Part shown: positions 1 through 11,059 of the stretch, piece by piece
How the letters are laid out: every line of letters starts with the position of its first letter
How positions within the stretch are numbered: position 1 is the stretch's first letter
DNA from: Eunapius fragilis
Lineage: Eukaryota > Porifera > Demospongiae > Spongillida > Spongillidae
DNA: 64,000 nucleotides
Assembly (NCBI GenBank): GCA_963681505.1
Contig: OY811989.1
Coordinates: 3,093,314 to 3,157,313, forward strand
Direction: 5' to 3'
Translations under genes and position numbers: made by a program
Notes under the pieces: generated by a model
The model's input: only the letters and a program-made list of their open reading frames with translations
The model's database searches: none
Told to the model about the DNA's origin: nothing

Positions 1-13
1 CGGCTGAAGCGAG

Positions 14-690
14 ACTCGATATATATCGCGATATGCGATATTTTTCGGTCATATCGCGATACAAACGTGCATAGGATATACGGAGATAGACGGGAAAATG
101 ACGGAGATAGACGGAAATATACGAAAAGTGATTCAGCAGGTGCAACTAGCGTTCGGCCATGCACGCTGTGGACACATACCGTAAATTATTCGCCCGGCCC
201 CATCGAAATATATTTAAACGTGTAACCGCGAACGCTTATAAGTACCTTTTTCGTAGGAGTACATGAGTTTGTTTGATGGAGGGGGGACTACTTTTATAGC
301 GGCAAAAATACAACACGAACCCCACTTTGCATTATGCCACTGAAAAGTGCCTTTGCCCAGCCTTTGTGGTAAGCGCGCGGCTCCATCATTTCTTTTCTGG
401 TTTATATATTTCTTTTCTGGTTTATATATATATATTTATGTATAACTCATGCCTTGAGAAACCCTTCTGAGGTGCGGTCGAGGGAAGGCAACATAAGGCG
501 GGTGGAATTCACAACTCTATACGATATCTCCCTGCCCTACAGTATGATAGGATGGTTTATGTGTTGGTTTTTTGGTCGCCACCACAACAACGCTGTAAAT
601 TGTGTGATTATAACAAATAATTGCTCGTTGGATACAGTATCGCAATATTTTACCCATATCGCGATATATCGCGATATAGACCATATCGGC
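14..690. repeat. Terminal-like clusters of a TATCGCGATA motif
   Basis: The palindromic motif ATATCGCGATAT occurs in two clusters, at about 17-63 and 636-690. The second cluster reads roughly as the reverse complement of the first, as in the subterminal repeats of a small DNA transposon. Exact ends and a target duplication could not be fixed, because the left cluster lies at the window edge. No credible coding region lies between them. Confidence 0.35.
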
Positions 691-699
691 AAAAGACCT

Positions 700-1227
700 T
701 ATCGCGGCAGCAGTGCCACAGCACTCAGTGCTAGTTAGTTCGCTGTATATCGAAATGCACGAGTGGCGGAAAGGACTACATAGAGCGAACTAACTAGAAT
801 TCCTTCCAGTGTCGCTTCAGTTTGTTTTTTTAGAAGTCTTTTTCCTTATAGCCACACATGTCCTAAAATTGTGGCCATCAGTGTATAACTAGGCTTAGAA
901 TTGGGATTTAAAAATTCTGATTTCATCAATAAACTCACCAGACACTTTAGAGATTTATCACGTTATTAAAACAGCTAATTAATTTATTATTATTTTCGCC
1001 TTGTAATTAATTGATTGTACGTCTGTATGGTAGGTAAGTTTTTGTGAGGCGATTGCTTTTACATAAATCCTGCCAAACTAAGCCTATCGTCGATTTTAGT
1101 GATCTAACAATACGCATGCGCGTCATCCTACTCGTTAGATTGTAACTCGTCTCCCTGCCATTAACCGTTCCAGAGGTCACATGATCTGTTATTTAACTAA
1201 GTTATTGTTAATCCACCGGATCACGGG
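700..1227. other. Noncoding stretch, nothing recognised
   Basis: AT-rich sequence between the first repeat clusters and the inverted arm. I see no open frame, RNA gene or repeat that I can support. Confidence 0.4.
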
Positions 1228-3163
1228 CACGGTGGTCCAGACGCGGACATTAGGTTGTATAATTAGAACGAATAGTTCTATTGCGGTATACGTAATCGTA
1301 CATTCATATTTTCGTCGAAACAAAAACGGCTGTCTTTCCATGCTTATAGTTCTTTCGCACAACGACCAAATGCCAAAAGAATTATATGAACCTATTCACA
1401 AAGTAGTGCGATCATAAACTCTTTCAAATCCGCATAAAAAAAGTAGTCTCTTGACAAATCAGAAGTCCCGCGCATTGGTGTACCGTAAAGACAGCCATTT
1501 TGGTGACTTACTTGCAGAGGCCTTTTGCTTCCAATCCGCCAGAGGGTTCGAGCTGTCTTTATTAGCGTACATTCAGTGGTCCAGGTACAGCCTCTTAAGC
1601 ATGTTTTTTTATGTGGCCATTGCTTTCTTGACCTCTCTTTTATGCCATCAAACCACACGAACAACTTGAATGGTGTGTCCACACAAATCAAGGATGCAAG
1701 GTGACCTGTTATGTGATCTGAGTAGTCATTGCAGAGTTTGTGGTTTCAAGATAAAGAAAGCAAAGGAAATAGTGAAGGCTAAACGTGTATTTGACTGTGC
1801 TCCACATGCATTCAATTTGCAAAGGCCTTTGGCATTGATATCACCAACGACCTACAAATGAGCCTCCCAAATACTTTCTGTAGGCCATGTTACCAATCAA
1901 TGGAACATGCTGTTAAGGCAATAGAAGCTAACTTGGTTTCAAAATGCATGGTAAAAGTTTATGACTGGTCTAAGCATGCTGCCAACAATTGCAAGGTAAA
2001 CATTGTAACCGCATCACCAGCCAAACACTTTACACATGCATATATATATTCATATGCAGGAGTGCACATCATACAGACAATGTTGCTGGACAAAGATAAG
2101 CAGGTATCCTGCAAAACAATCCATGGACATAGCACAAACCAAGAACCTTATCCAACACATTGAGCAGATTGCCCCACAAAAACTCATCTCTTCCAACGAA
2201 CATCCAGCAGTATCTGCCAACCAAGTCCTTTCTGTTGCTGAAATGCTGTTATGTGCCATACTCTTGATCAACCAATACAGCTGTCAGTGATACTCTGGTG
2301 TGTACAGGATGTTTGGTACAGCAATTAACAGCTTCTGCACAGACATTGTGCCCTTTCTGTTCTCCACCACATCAACTGACGCCAGAGACCATCAAACCAG
2401 CATCACAGATGATACTAAGGTTGCTGCAAGATGTACTGGTGAAATGCATGACATGCAAATGAGATGGGCATTCATTGGAAATCATATCAACAGGGCACTA
2501 CAGATAGTAATTTATACAAATCTGCCATTTCTTACTGTTGCAGCCATCAAACATAGCAACTCTGTGCTCTTCAGTGTAAAAAACTGCTGAACAATGCCCA
2601 GCCCTTATGGAGAATGCAACGGTGTGAGAAGTTCACCACATTGGTTACTAAGTTTGCAACGTGCCATCACCTGGAGGAATCATGTCAAAAAAAGATAACA
2701 CTCGCCTAGGTAATTCCTTATGTATCTATTACATTTTATACACAGACCTATCGATCAGGGAATTCATGGATGCTTTCACTGCGGCCTTTCCAACAGTACA
2801 TCGAACAGTGAAAATGCACCTGCTTGAGGATCATGCTACAGAACTAGTAGAGGCAACCCAAATGGGTTTTGGCTTTATGGGCGAGCAAGGGGCTGAAGCC
2901 TTCCATGCACAGTTTAATTCTCTGATGATGACTGACGCTGCATTCACAGTGTATCCAGTGATGATTCCATTCCTTGGTATGGGTACTGACCAGCTAGCAG
3001 AGAGCAAAGTTGGTGAACCCAGGACAGGTGATAGTGTGAAGTTTGAAGGTGAGGATGGATTCCAAACAAGGTGGAAAGGCTCAAAAGAGTCATGCAGGAG
3101 CATTTTCTGAACTTGTCACCACAATTACAGTCCCTTCGACCTTCACAAGCCAAAAGGAAAAAA
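1228..3163 (+). repeat. Left arm of a ~1.95 kb inverted duplication
   Basis: The sequence from the CACGGTGGTCCAGACGCGG block at 1228 to the AAGCCAAAAGGAAAAAA block at 3163 recurs, reverse complemented and highly similar along its whole length, at 6718-8683. Outside these limits the two sides diverge. The arms differ by scattered substitutions and short indels. They are therefore an older duplication or two insertions of the same element rather than an assembly echo. Both arms carry the same RAG1-like gene, and a hAT transposon lies between them. Confidence 0.9.
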
Positions 3164-3187
3164 TCTGCGGGGGTTACGTTACATTGA
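1670..3187 (+). pseudogene. RAG1-like N-terminal zinc/RING gene, copy A (decayed)
   Basis: The spread of modules follows RAG1-like mobile-element genes: a cysteine-rich segment (CRVCGFKIKKAK at about 1736, then TFCRPCYQSMEH at about 1876), a RING region near 2240-2340, an intron with a good acceptor at 2745, and a C-terminal exon with the block GEQGAEAFHAQFN (about 2881-2919). The end is basic and lysine-rich, with a stop near 3185. Copy A is broken. One G is missing near 1820. About 10 bp are missing near 2252, which removes part of the first RING Cys pair and shifts the frame. Known: Aplysia N-RAG-TP elements encode a protein resembling the RAG1 N-terminus. I infer this is a relative. No RAG1 catalytic core was found, and the assignment rests on remembered motifs. 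Confidence 0.6.
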
Positions 3188-3570
3188 AAAGGTGGACAAT
3201 AACCTACGCCTGCAATGAATTGCTAATTACCTAGCAACGACACCATTAAGTCCTTAGTTACCACATGCCTTTGTTTACGGCTTCGCACTTTGTTACTGCT
3301 TCACGTGGCACTTATAACAAGGATAAGGTTAGTATTAGCATTCCATGCTCTACCAAAAGATGTCAACAACTTGGTACAACAGTTTTTTAGCGCTCGGATT
3401 TGTTGCTGGAGACTCGCCTATACGATTGCGGTAGGGTTCAGAAAAGGTCTTGGACTGAACTATCCGCCAGAGGGAACGGCTAAACCTTTTGTGTGCACTT
3501 CATAGACAAGGCGAGCTACAATATTTTTGTATTTTCTTAGATGGCCATTGCTTTAGTGGCTTGATAAACC
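3188..3570. other. Spacer of the inverted duplication, left part
   Basis: Non-duplicated DNA between the left arm and the hAT insertion. With 6623-6717 it forms the original spacer of about 0.5 kb before the hAT arrived. A 71-codon open frame (3290-3505) has no recognisable features and is not called a gene. Confidence 0.5.
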
Positions 3571-3901
3571 CAGTGGCGTAGCGAGGGGGGGGGCAGGGGG
3601 GGACATATGTCCCCGGGCGCAGGGATAAGGGGGCGCCAAAAAGACGAGAGATAATTAATTATCTCGCCAACGCAAAGTCGCGAACGCCGAACGGGCACTT
3701 AATGCCACCTATAAGGTAAGAAGGTAAACATCTGCGCATGCACGCAAACTTTTAAATTCCTTTCTAATCCTGGACATTGAAGATACGGTATACAATCGAC
3801 ACCTTCATATTCTGTTTAATACACAGTGTCACGCTTTTACAGTTCGGAATCTCGGATCGCCAGATAACTTGTGAGCGCTTAGGGAAGGGCCGGCTCAGAG
3901 A

Positions 3902-6451
3902 ATGAAACGTAGCGGAGCTCAAAGTCGCAAAAGAAGGAAGGTACTAGAGAGTGAAGCAGCAAAATGCAGAAAAATGATGGAGGGTTTTCTCAGGAAGCAG
4001 CCTTTTTCTGCAGAATCAGATGGTGGTCATTTTCAGGATGATAAACTCAGGTCTGAAACATCCACTGACGCAAATGAAATTGAAATGAACGACGACAATC
4101 ATGACTCAATTAATGAAGATAACTCCACTAGCACATTGGACGATGCAAGTTCCTTCTTAGGCAATGTTACCTCTGTGGAGTGCAGATCTGGTAGCACACT
4201 TGACATTATAAGTTCTCATGACGTTGGCCATTTGACATTCGATCCAGTTTCACATCTTTCAGTCATACCACAGTCCCTACGAGATGAAATGATAAAAACA
4301 GGGTCAATTATGTTTCAGAATGCCTGCGGTCCCTTTTCCACGTCAACTGGCGAACGTTCAATGACACGCTTTTGGTTTCAGCGTCACCTTGCCAATGGAA
4401 GTATTGTGAACCGCTCTTGGTTATTATATTCACCACTAAATAAAGTTGCATATTGCTTTTGTTGTTTATTGTTTACATCCTCATCGGCTAATTGCAGATC
4501 GGCTTTTGAATTAGGTACTGGGTTCAGCAAATGGAAGAAGCCAGAAAAATTAGTCTTACATGAGAACAGTCCTAGTCATCGCAAATCGTTTACAATGTGG
4601 AAAGAAGCAGAGCGAAGAATAACTTCTGGTATAGGGATTGATGCTTGCACTGAAGCGATGATTCTATCTGAAAAACAGCGATGGCGAGAAGTTTTAAAAA
4701 CTATGCTAGCGTGTATCAAATATCTTGCTTCCCAAAACTTAGCACTACGTGGTCATGAAGAACGATTGAGCGATGACTGTGATAATCCGGGAAACTTCCT
4801 TTCTCTCCTAAAACTGATTGGTCAATATGATCCTATTATTTCAGAACATCTGAAATATGCTAGAGACAATCCTAAGTCTGTCTCATACTTATCCCCAGAT
4901 ATTCAGAACGAATTTATCAGTATTCTTGCAAACAGTGTAAGAAATCGATTGGTACAAGACATCATAAAAAGCAAGTACTATGGTTTACTCGTAGACTCAA
5001 CACCTGATCTTGCCCATCGGGAGCAGTTATCACAGGTAATTCGGTTTGTTGACATTAATTTTGTATGCAAGAAAGTCTGTATCAAAGAAGTGTTTCTGGG
5101 TTTTATCGAGTTGCATTCAAAAGATGCCTCTACCCTCGAGAAGGTCATTCTGGAGCGTTTGGAATCTGACGGAATACCTCTGGGTGATTGCAGGTCACAG
5201 TGCTACGATAATGCATCTGTAATGGCTGGTCATATATCAGGTCTTCAACAACGGATATGTGCCAGAAATCACCGTGCATTGTTTCTAAACTGTGACAATC
5301 ACAGTTTGAACTTAGCTGGACTGCACTCTGCCAAACAGGATCCAATTGTTGTGACCTTTTTTGGAACAATCGAAAAAATTTATACGTTTTTCTCGGCCTC
5401 AACCCTACGGTGGGAAGAGCTGAAAAATGTGCTTCCACTTGTAGTGAAGCGGGAATGTGAAACTCGATGGAGTTCACGTGCAGAGGCTGTGAAAGCAATT
5501 TGTATTGGTCTAGATGAATTGGTGGGATTGCTTGAAAAGTTATTCGATGATACAACCATGACACATGATACCAGAAGTGAAGCACAGATTCTGTTAGCAG
5601 CGATTTTGAAATTTGAATTCTTTGTTTTGTTGCAATTTTGGAACACAATTCTTGGAAAACTAGATCGTGTTCAGAAGAGGTTGCAGGATCCAAGCATGAA
5701 TTTTAAGGATGCTGCAGCTGACCTGAATGGTTTGCAACATAACCTTGCCACTGATGGTGACCAATTGTGCCTTGATGCTATAGAGAATGCAAAGATAAGA
5801 TGCACAGATTGGGGAATAGATGTGGAGCGTCGGATTAGGAGAAGACGACGAATGCCTGATGAATTGTCTCTGGATGCCGGACTAACTGCCGAACAGGAGA
5901 TTAAGCGAGTTTTGAGAAGCATTCTTGACAGGCTCCACCAAGAGATTTTAACACGTTTCTCGCGATTGGATGACATGAATTCTAAATTCGGCTTTCTACT
6001 TGATGTGACAAATTTACTGAATAGCAATTATGCCCTTGCTCACCATAATCATTGTGTTGAGCTAGGAAAATTCTATGACACTGACATAAACGGGGAAGAC
6101 CTCTCTACTGAAGTTTGTGATTGCAGGATGCTACTTAATAATAGAGGTGATATTTCTCCAAAGACTCCTATAGAACTTCTGTCATTTATCATATCATATG
6201 GAGATGATGTATTCCCGAATCTCCGCATTTCACTCCAAATATTGCTTACAATTGCTGTATCTATCGCCAGTTGTGAACGCTCTTTCAGCAAATTAAAACT
6301 AATTTTGTCCTACTTGCGTTCGTCGATGGGACAAGATCGATTTAGCAACCTTGCTCTATTGAGTATAGAAAGAGAAACGTTGGAGTGTATTAACTTTGAT
6401 GAAGTTATTGACACATTTGCATCAGCAAAAGTCAGACGAATATATCTATAG
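3902..6451 (+). CDS. hAT transposase, ZMYM1-like (TTF zinc finger, DDE, C-terminal dimerisation domain)
   Basis: An 849-residue single-exon protein. The basic N-terminus (KRSGAQSRKRRK) looks like a nuclear localisation signal. A TTF-type zinc-binding domain spans about residues 145-235, with a YCFCC cluster and a final H-SPSHRKSF. A RNase H-like DDE core follows. LLVDSTPD (about 360) holds the first Asp. CYDNASVMAG (about 434) holds the second. A cysteine/histidine block CDNHSLNLAG follows at about 465. The C-terminal hAT dimerisation region contains the signature ASCERSFSKLKLI (about 790), with the catalytic-type Glu. Length and order match full-length ZMYM1-like hAT proteins. It would cut the inverted ends at 3571 and 6622 and make 8-bp duplications. 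With no stop or frameshift it could still be functional, though expression is unknown. The start is the first Met of the frame, 331 bp from the left end. Confidence 0.92.
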   Translation: MKRSGAQSRKRRKVLESEAAKCRKMMEGFLRKQPFSAESDGGHFQDDKLRSETSTDANEIEMNDDNHDSINEDNSTSTLDDASSFLGNVTSVECRSGSTLDIISSHDVGHLTFDPVSHLSVIPQSLRDEMIKTGSIMFQNACGPFSTSTGERSMTRFWFQRHLANGSIVNRSWLLYSPLNKVAYCFCCLLFTSSSANCRSAFELGTGFSKWKKPEKLVLHENSPSHRKSFTMWKEAERRITSGIGIDACTEAMILSEKQRWREVLKTMLACIKYLASQNLALRGHEERLSDDCDNPGNFLSLLKLIGQYDPIISEHLKYARDNPKSVSYLSPDIQNEFISILANSVRNRLVQDIIKSKYYGLLVDSTPDLAHREQLSQVIRFVDINFVCKKVCIKEVFLGFIELHSKDASTLEKVILERLESDGIPLGDCRSQCYDNASVMAGHISGLQQRICARNHRALFLNCDNHSLNLAGLHSAKQDPIVVTFFGTIEKIYTFFSASTLRWEELKNVLPLVVKRECETRWSSRAEAVKAICIGLDELVGLLEKLFDDTTMTHDTRSEAQILLAAILKFEFFVLLQFWNTILGKLDRVQKRLQDPSMNFKDAAADLNGLQHNLATDGDQLCLDAIENAKIRCTDWGIDVERRIRRRRRMPDELSLDAGLTAEQEIKRVLRSILDRLHQEILTRFSRLDDMNSKFGFLLDVTNLLNSNYALAHHNHCVELGKFYDTDINGEDLSTEVCDCRMLLNNRGDISPKTPIELLSFIISYGDDVFPNLRISLQILLTIAVSIASCERSFSKLKLILSYLRSSMGQDRFSNLALLSIERETLECINFDEVIDTFASAKVRRIYL

Positions 6452-6530
6452 CAAGAAACAAGTTTCATTTCCGTGTATTATACATGTGAATGATTGAAAA
6501 TAGCGGTTATATAACACACAGGTACGAATA

Positions 6531-6543
6531 GCGCGCGCGCGCG

Positions 6544-6571
<28 letters not shown>
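6531..6571. repeat. GC run followed by ~28-30 G homopolymer
   Basis: A short alternating GC tract runs directly into a long G homopolymer inside the right end of the hAT element. The true length is uncertain because such runs are prone to sequencing error. It could form G-quadruplex DNA. Confidence 0.85.
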
Positions 6572-6574
<3 letters not shown>

Positions 6575-6717
6575 ATTAGGGCGTTATGTACCCGGGCGCT
6601 CAACTATCACACTACGCCACTGGATCATAAACCACTCGCGAAAGCCCTGTAAATTGCCGCCATGTTATACATTTAATTAAATTTTATGGTACGGTGTGCT
6701 CATGACGGACCAGTTTT

Positions 6718-8683
6718 TTTTTTTCCTTTTGGCTTGTGGAGGTCGAAGGGACCGTAATTGTGGGGACAAGTTCAGAAAATGCTCCTGCATGACTCTTTTG
6801 AGCCTTTCAACCTTGTTTGGAATCCATCCTCACTTCAAACTTCACACTATATCACCTGTCCTGGGTTCACCAACTTTGCTCTCTGCTAGCTGGTCAGCAC
6901 CCATACCGGAATCATCACTGGATACACTGTGAATGCAGCTGTCAGTCATCATCAGAGAATTAAACTGTGCATGGATGGCTTCAGCCCCTTGCTCGCCCAT
7001 ACTGCCAAAACCCATTTTGGTTGCCTCTACTAGTTCTGTAGCATGATCCTCAAGCAGGTGCATTTTCACTGTTCGATGTACTGTTGGAAAGGCTGCAGTG
7101 AAAGCATCCATAAATTCCCTGATTGATAGATCTGTGTATAAAATGTAATAAATACACTTTAGATACATAAGGAATTACCTAGGTGAGTGTTATCTTCTTT
7201 TTTTGACATGTGTACAGGTGATGGCACGTTGCAAACTTAGTAACCAATGTGGTGAACTTCTCACACCGTTGCATTCTCCATAAGGGCTGGGCATTGTTCA
7301 GCAGTTTTTTACACTGAAGAGTACCGAGTTGCTATGTTTGATGGCTGCAACAGTAAGAAATGGAGATTTTGATACAGGTTTGTATAAATTACTACCTGTA
7401 GTGCCCTGTTGACATGATTTCCAATGAATGCCCCATCTCGTTTGCATGTCATGCATTTCACCAGTACATCTTGCAGCAACCTTAGTATCATCTGTGATGC
7501 TGGTTTGATGGTCTCTGGTGTCAGTTGATGTGGTGGAGAACAGAAAGGGCAGAACGTCTGTGCAGAAGCTGTTAATTGCGGTACCAAACATCCTGTACAC
7601 ACCAGAGTATCACACGACAGCTGTATTGGTTGATCAAGAGTCTTCTGGCATATGGCACATAACAGCATTTCAGCAACAGAAAGGACTTGGTTGGCAGATA
7701 CTGCTGGATGTTCGTTGGAAGAGATGAGTTTTTGTGGGGCAATCTGCTCAATGTGTTGGATAAGGTTCTTGGTTTGTGCTATGTCCATGGATTGTTTTGC
7801 AGGATACCTGCCTATCTTTGTCCAGCAACATTATCTGTATGATATGCACTCCTGCATATGAATATATATATGGATGTGTAAAGTATTTGGCTGGTGATGG
7901 GGTTACAATGTTTACCTTGCAATTGTTGGCAGCATGCTTAGACCAGTCATAAACCTTTACCATGCATCTTGAAACCAAGTTAGCTTCTATTGCCTTAACA
8001 GCATGATCCATTGATTGGTAACATGGCCTACAGAAAGTATTTGGGAGGCTCATTTGCAGGTCGTTGGTGATATCAATGCCAAAGGCCCTTTGCAAATCGA
8101 CTGCATGCGGAGCGCAGTCAAATACACGTTTAGCCTTCACTATTCCCTTTGCTTTCTTTATCTTGAAACCAAAAACTCGGCAATGACTGCTCAGATCGCA
8201 TAACAGGTCACCTTGCATCCTTGATTTGTGTGGGCACACCGTTCAAAATGTTCGTGTGGTTTGATGGCATAAAAGAGAGGTCAAGAAAGCAATGGCCACA
8301 AAAAAAAACATGCTTAAGAGATTGTACCTGGACCACTGAATGTATGCTAATAAAGACAGCTCGAACCCTCTGGCGGATTGGAAGCAAAGGGCCTCTCCAA
8401 GTAAGTCACCAAAATGGCTGTCTTTACGGTACACCAATGCGCGGGACTTCTGATTTATCAAGAGGGTACTTTTTAAATGCGGATTTGAATTAGTTTATGA
8501 TCGCACTACTTTGTGAATAGGTTCATATAATTCTTTTGGCATTTGGTCGTTGTGCGAAAGAACTATAAGCATGGAAAGACAGCCGTTTTTTTCCGACGAA
8601 AATATGAATGCACAATTACGTATACCGCAATAGAACTATACGTTCTAATTATACAACTTAATGTCCGCGTCTGGACCACCGTG
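6718..8683 (-). repeat. Right arm of the ~1.95 kb inverted duplication
   Basis: Reverse complement of 1228-3163. The inner edge is at the poly-A/AAAAGG block (6718) and the outer edge at the CCACCGTG block (8683). This arm retains 10 bp in the RING region that the left arm has lost, so the left-arm deletion occurred after duplication. Confidence 0.9.
6750..8239 (-). pseudogene. RAG1-like N-terminal zinc/RING gene, copy B (better preserved)
   Basis: On the minus strand, a first long exon (from about 8239) carries the zinc-like segment with TFCRPCYQSMDH. The segment from about 7788 carries a readable RING: LLCAICQKTLDQP (about 7655), then DTLVCTGCLVPQ and FCPFCSPPHQ. A third cysteine pair, VKCMTCKRDG, precedes HVN. 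A C3HC4-like RING followed by a CxxC..H segment is the layout of the RAG1 N-terminus. A splice donor follows CTACAG near 7395, with an acceptor near 7350. The last exon (7130 downward) has GEQGAEAIHAQFN and then loses frame near 6925. The copy is therefore also a pseudogene, but its RING is intact. The family call is inference from motif order, and catalytic ability is not claimed. Confidence 0.62.
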
Positions 8684-9088
8684 GGATATCGTATGTGCAT
8701 CGTTACGCGTTCATAGTGATACTACTGGCGTGTGAACAGATCTTCTCTTGGCGGTGCGCGTCCTTTTGGATTTTATTACACAAGGATACGAGCCGTTTAT
8801 TTATATTGGCCTACTCCGACTGAAGTCGAGAAAGATTGTTTCCAATAAGGTATATTCGCCAGGGGGGGGAAGTGTTCGCCACCTTCACCTCAAACACGGG
8901 GGGGGGGGGGGGGGCTGTCCGAATCAGACCCGATACGAAAAGCAGGGGGGGGGGGGGGTTGCTGTCCGCTTCAGGCCCGATACGAAAAGCGGGGAGGGGG
9001 GGCGGCTGCGCATGCTTAGCGGAAGAGGGGGAAGTACCTTATATGAAAGGGGGGTTGCAACCCCCAAACCCCCCTTGATCCGCCAGTG
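8684..9088. mobile_element. G-rich remnant with a hAT-type terminus
   Basis: A run of poly-G blocks separated by near-repeats of a CGATACGAAAAGC-type segment (about 8931-8990) ends at CTTGATCCGCCAGTG (9088). Read in reverse this is CACTGGCGGATCAAG, which resembles a common hAT end (CAGTGGCGGATC...). The opposite end was not found, so this is a solo terminus or a deleted copy. Open frames here are glycine- or proline-rich products of the homopolymers and are not genes. Confidence 0.4.
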
Positions 9089-9930
9089 AGTATTTCCATA
9101 TTGCTGTGATGTAATGTACAATTGTATCCAATATGCATATACATGAAATAAATAATGATCAATAAATATGTAATTCATTGTTATTGTTGTTTCCTTGATG
9201 CTTTTTGTTAGTGAACTAAGGGAAATGCCTGCAATTCAGCCCAAACAAGCTACAAAGCAGAGCCTCAAAAGGAACAGGTTGCTAAACAACAACGATATTG
9301 GCAATGAGTCCTGAACATGCTCACTCAGCGAAAAGTGTTAAGGCCACTCAAAGGTGTGTTGTACATGTACACAAAGCTACCTACTCTTACTACATTTGTA
9401 CATGGTGTCATGCGGCTGTGCATTATGTACATGTATAAATAGGTCCTGGTACTTCTTGTGGGAGTTTTTAGGGATCAGATGTGTATATATTTAGCAATGC
9501 CCTAATGTGCATACCATTAGGGTTGGCTATCTTTGGTCAATAATAACTACGTTTTTATATGAGGCAATAGGGATATAAAAAGCAAGAGGAAAAGAGTTGA
9601 ATGATAATGAAAAACGGAATATAGTCCTGTATTTAGAGTGTAGCACACATTGTAGAACATTACGTTGTTCATATTCATGTGTTCATACAACCCTTGTTCC
9701 CTTCCTTATTTACACCACCTTTGCCTTCAAGTTCTATATCCCAACAAGTTTCTCGTAGAGAATATATTTACTTGTGTAACTACACTATGGATCTGGAGAC
9801 ACTGGATCTGGGGCTCCTCCCCAAATGCTAATTTCACTAATTAATGTTACTATTATTATCCTCAGTCAATCAGAAATCATATGAAGGGTTAAATATGTAG
9901 TGTTTATAAGACAACAGTACAAACGCACAC
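9089..9930. other. No gene seen
   Basis: AT-rich intergenic DNA with ACATGTAC motifs. No frame, splice pattern or repeat worth calling. Confidence 0.4.
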
Positions 9931-9936
9931 AATACA

Positions 9937-10926
9937 TTATGTGTGTGTGCAGGTGGAGGAGGAAGGAGAAGTGGTGCTAGATGATGAGGACAAGGGAGGA
10001 GTGGTTGTATCTGGTTGTGTTGTATTCCTCCAAGATCTTCTCACTGCCTGAATGCCTCCATGGAGCCTGTATGCATCATTGTGCTTGGTGTAATGCCTTT
10101 TCGGGGTAGCATGCTTTCGTAAGCAGTCAATCCTGGCTTCTGTTCTGTTGATTTCCATGGAGGCATTCCATTTATTGCTTGAGAAGTACGCCCTCTTCGC
10201 ATCATCATTGTGTTTTTCAACACCTAAGCATATAAAAAATTGCACTGCAGGTTCCATTCAGAATCAGATATACACACCTTGGACTGAAAATATTCGTAGG
10301 TTACCATACTGCCTAATGCACTCTGGTACATGGTATACCATACAGTGCATGTACGGTGGTGTAACATGACTCTTTTCGTAACCTCCTGCAGATATTGACA
10401 AAGTTATCAATCCATTGCTTTGCCTAATAGAAAATACGATCAATAACAGTTCTCAGTTCTACCTACACCTTAACTTTCTGGTGTATAGTGTCTGGATGAA
10501 TTGGTACTTCAGCAGATAAGGTGTTGCAAAGCTCTTGAAAGTCCTGCCATCCATGTTAATGAACCACATAACTGATCAGTTAGGCCTTCTGCTTACCTTC
10601 CTTAGGTCAAGAGTTTCTTGTATGATTTCATGAGGTAGGACTTCAATTAGTTTAGATGGCAGTGTCTGTAGAATTCAACATATACTAGCAGACTACAGCA
10701 TGCTCTACATAATAAATACCTTCATTACTTTCTTTCTACCGTCACCAGTAAGGGAGGTCCACTTCAGCTGTTCTCTACCTTGTTCCTTCCACGCATGGAA
10801 TGTTACACCACAGCTTCTGTTGGCAGTGATTAGGCCATCGAGGTATTGTTTGCTTCGATCCCTTGCAGTTCTATCCATTAATAAAGCCAATGCAATGATG
10901 TTGCTCATCAATAGCGTAGTGGTCAA
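9937..10926 (-). pseudogene. Multi-exon gene fragment of an uncharacterised, dispersed invertebrate family
   Basis: On the minus strand, exons with clean splice borders follow each other. One runs from about 10926 to 10718 and includes RSCGVTFHAWKEQG and SLTGDGRKKVMK before a GTATTT donor. The next is 10668-10605 (LPSKLIEVLPHEIIQ), then about 10545-10490 (WQDFQELCNTLSAEV). An exon at about 10440-10270 carries VTPPYMHCMVYHVPECI, and a last exon from 10227 holds GVEKHNDDAKRAYF and an acidic/serine-rich tail. I recall this block order from uncharacterised proteins repeated in sponge and cnidarian genomes, but cannot name a function. One frame change is needed near 10385, between NFVNICR and the next block, so the copy is probably dead. 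The 5' exons are not found in the window. Confidence 0.55.
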
Positions 10927-11059
10927 CTGGGATTTTTAGCAGTGGCAGGGTCACAGAGCCTTGCCTCGACTGTACAGATACGCATGGTATCGACATGAAA
11001 CTGTCAATTGTACGATTGGCCATACACATTCATATGGAGAAGCATTGGCTCCGCTGTAA

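Larger units (their letters stand above)
3571..6622 (+). mobile_element. Apparently intact hAT transposon
   Basis: The ends are inverted: CAGTGGCGTAGCG at 3571 and its complement ending CTACGCCACTG at 6622. GCGCCCGGG-type sequence lies just inside both ends. CAGTGGCGTAG is a typical hAT terminus. The left flank is GATAAACC and the right flank GATCATAAACC, which is an 8-bp target duplication apart from a 3-bp insertion on the right. The element holds one uninterrupted transposase gene. It inserted into the spacer of the RAG1-like inverted duplication, so it is younger than that duplication. Confidence 0.88.

Noticed and set aside
2746..2930. Calling a full RAG1 recombinase
   Set aside because: Only the N-terminal zinc/RING-like modules and a short C-terminal block are visible. 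No RAG1 core, nonamer-binding region or recombination-signal-like ends were found.
5145..6291. Minus-strand open frames of up to 182 codons
   Set aside because: They lie antisense to the well-supported hAT transposase and show no domain of their own.
8748..9178. Glycine/proline-rich open frames on both strands
   Set aside because: Produced by poly-G tracts. Composition follows the homopolymers.
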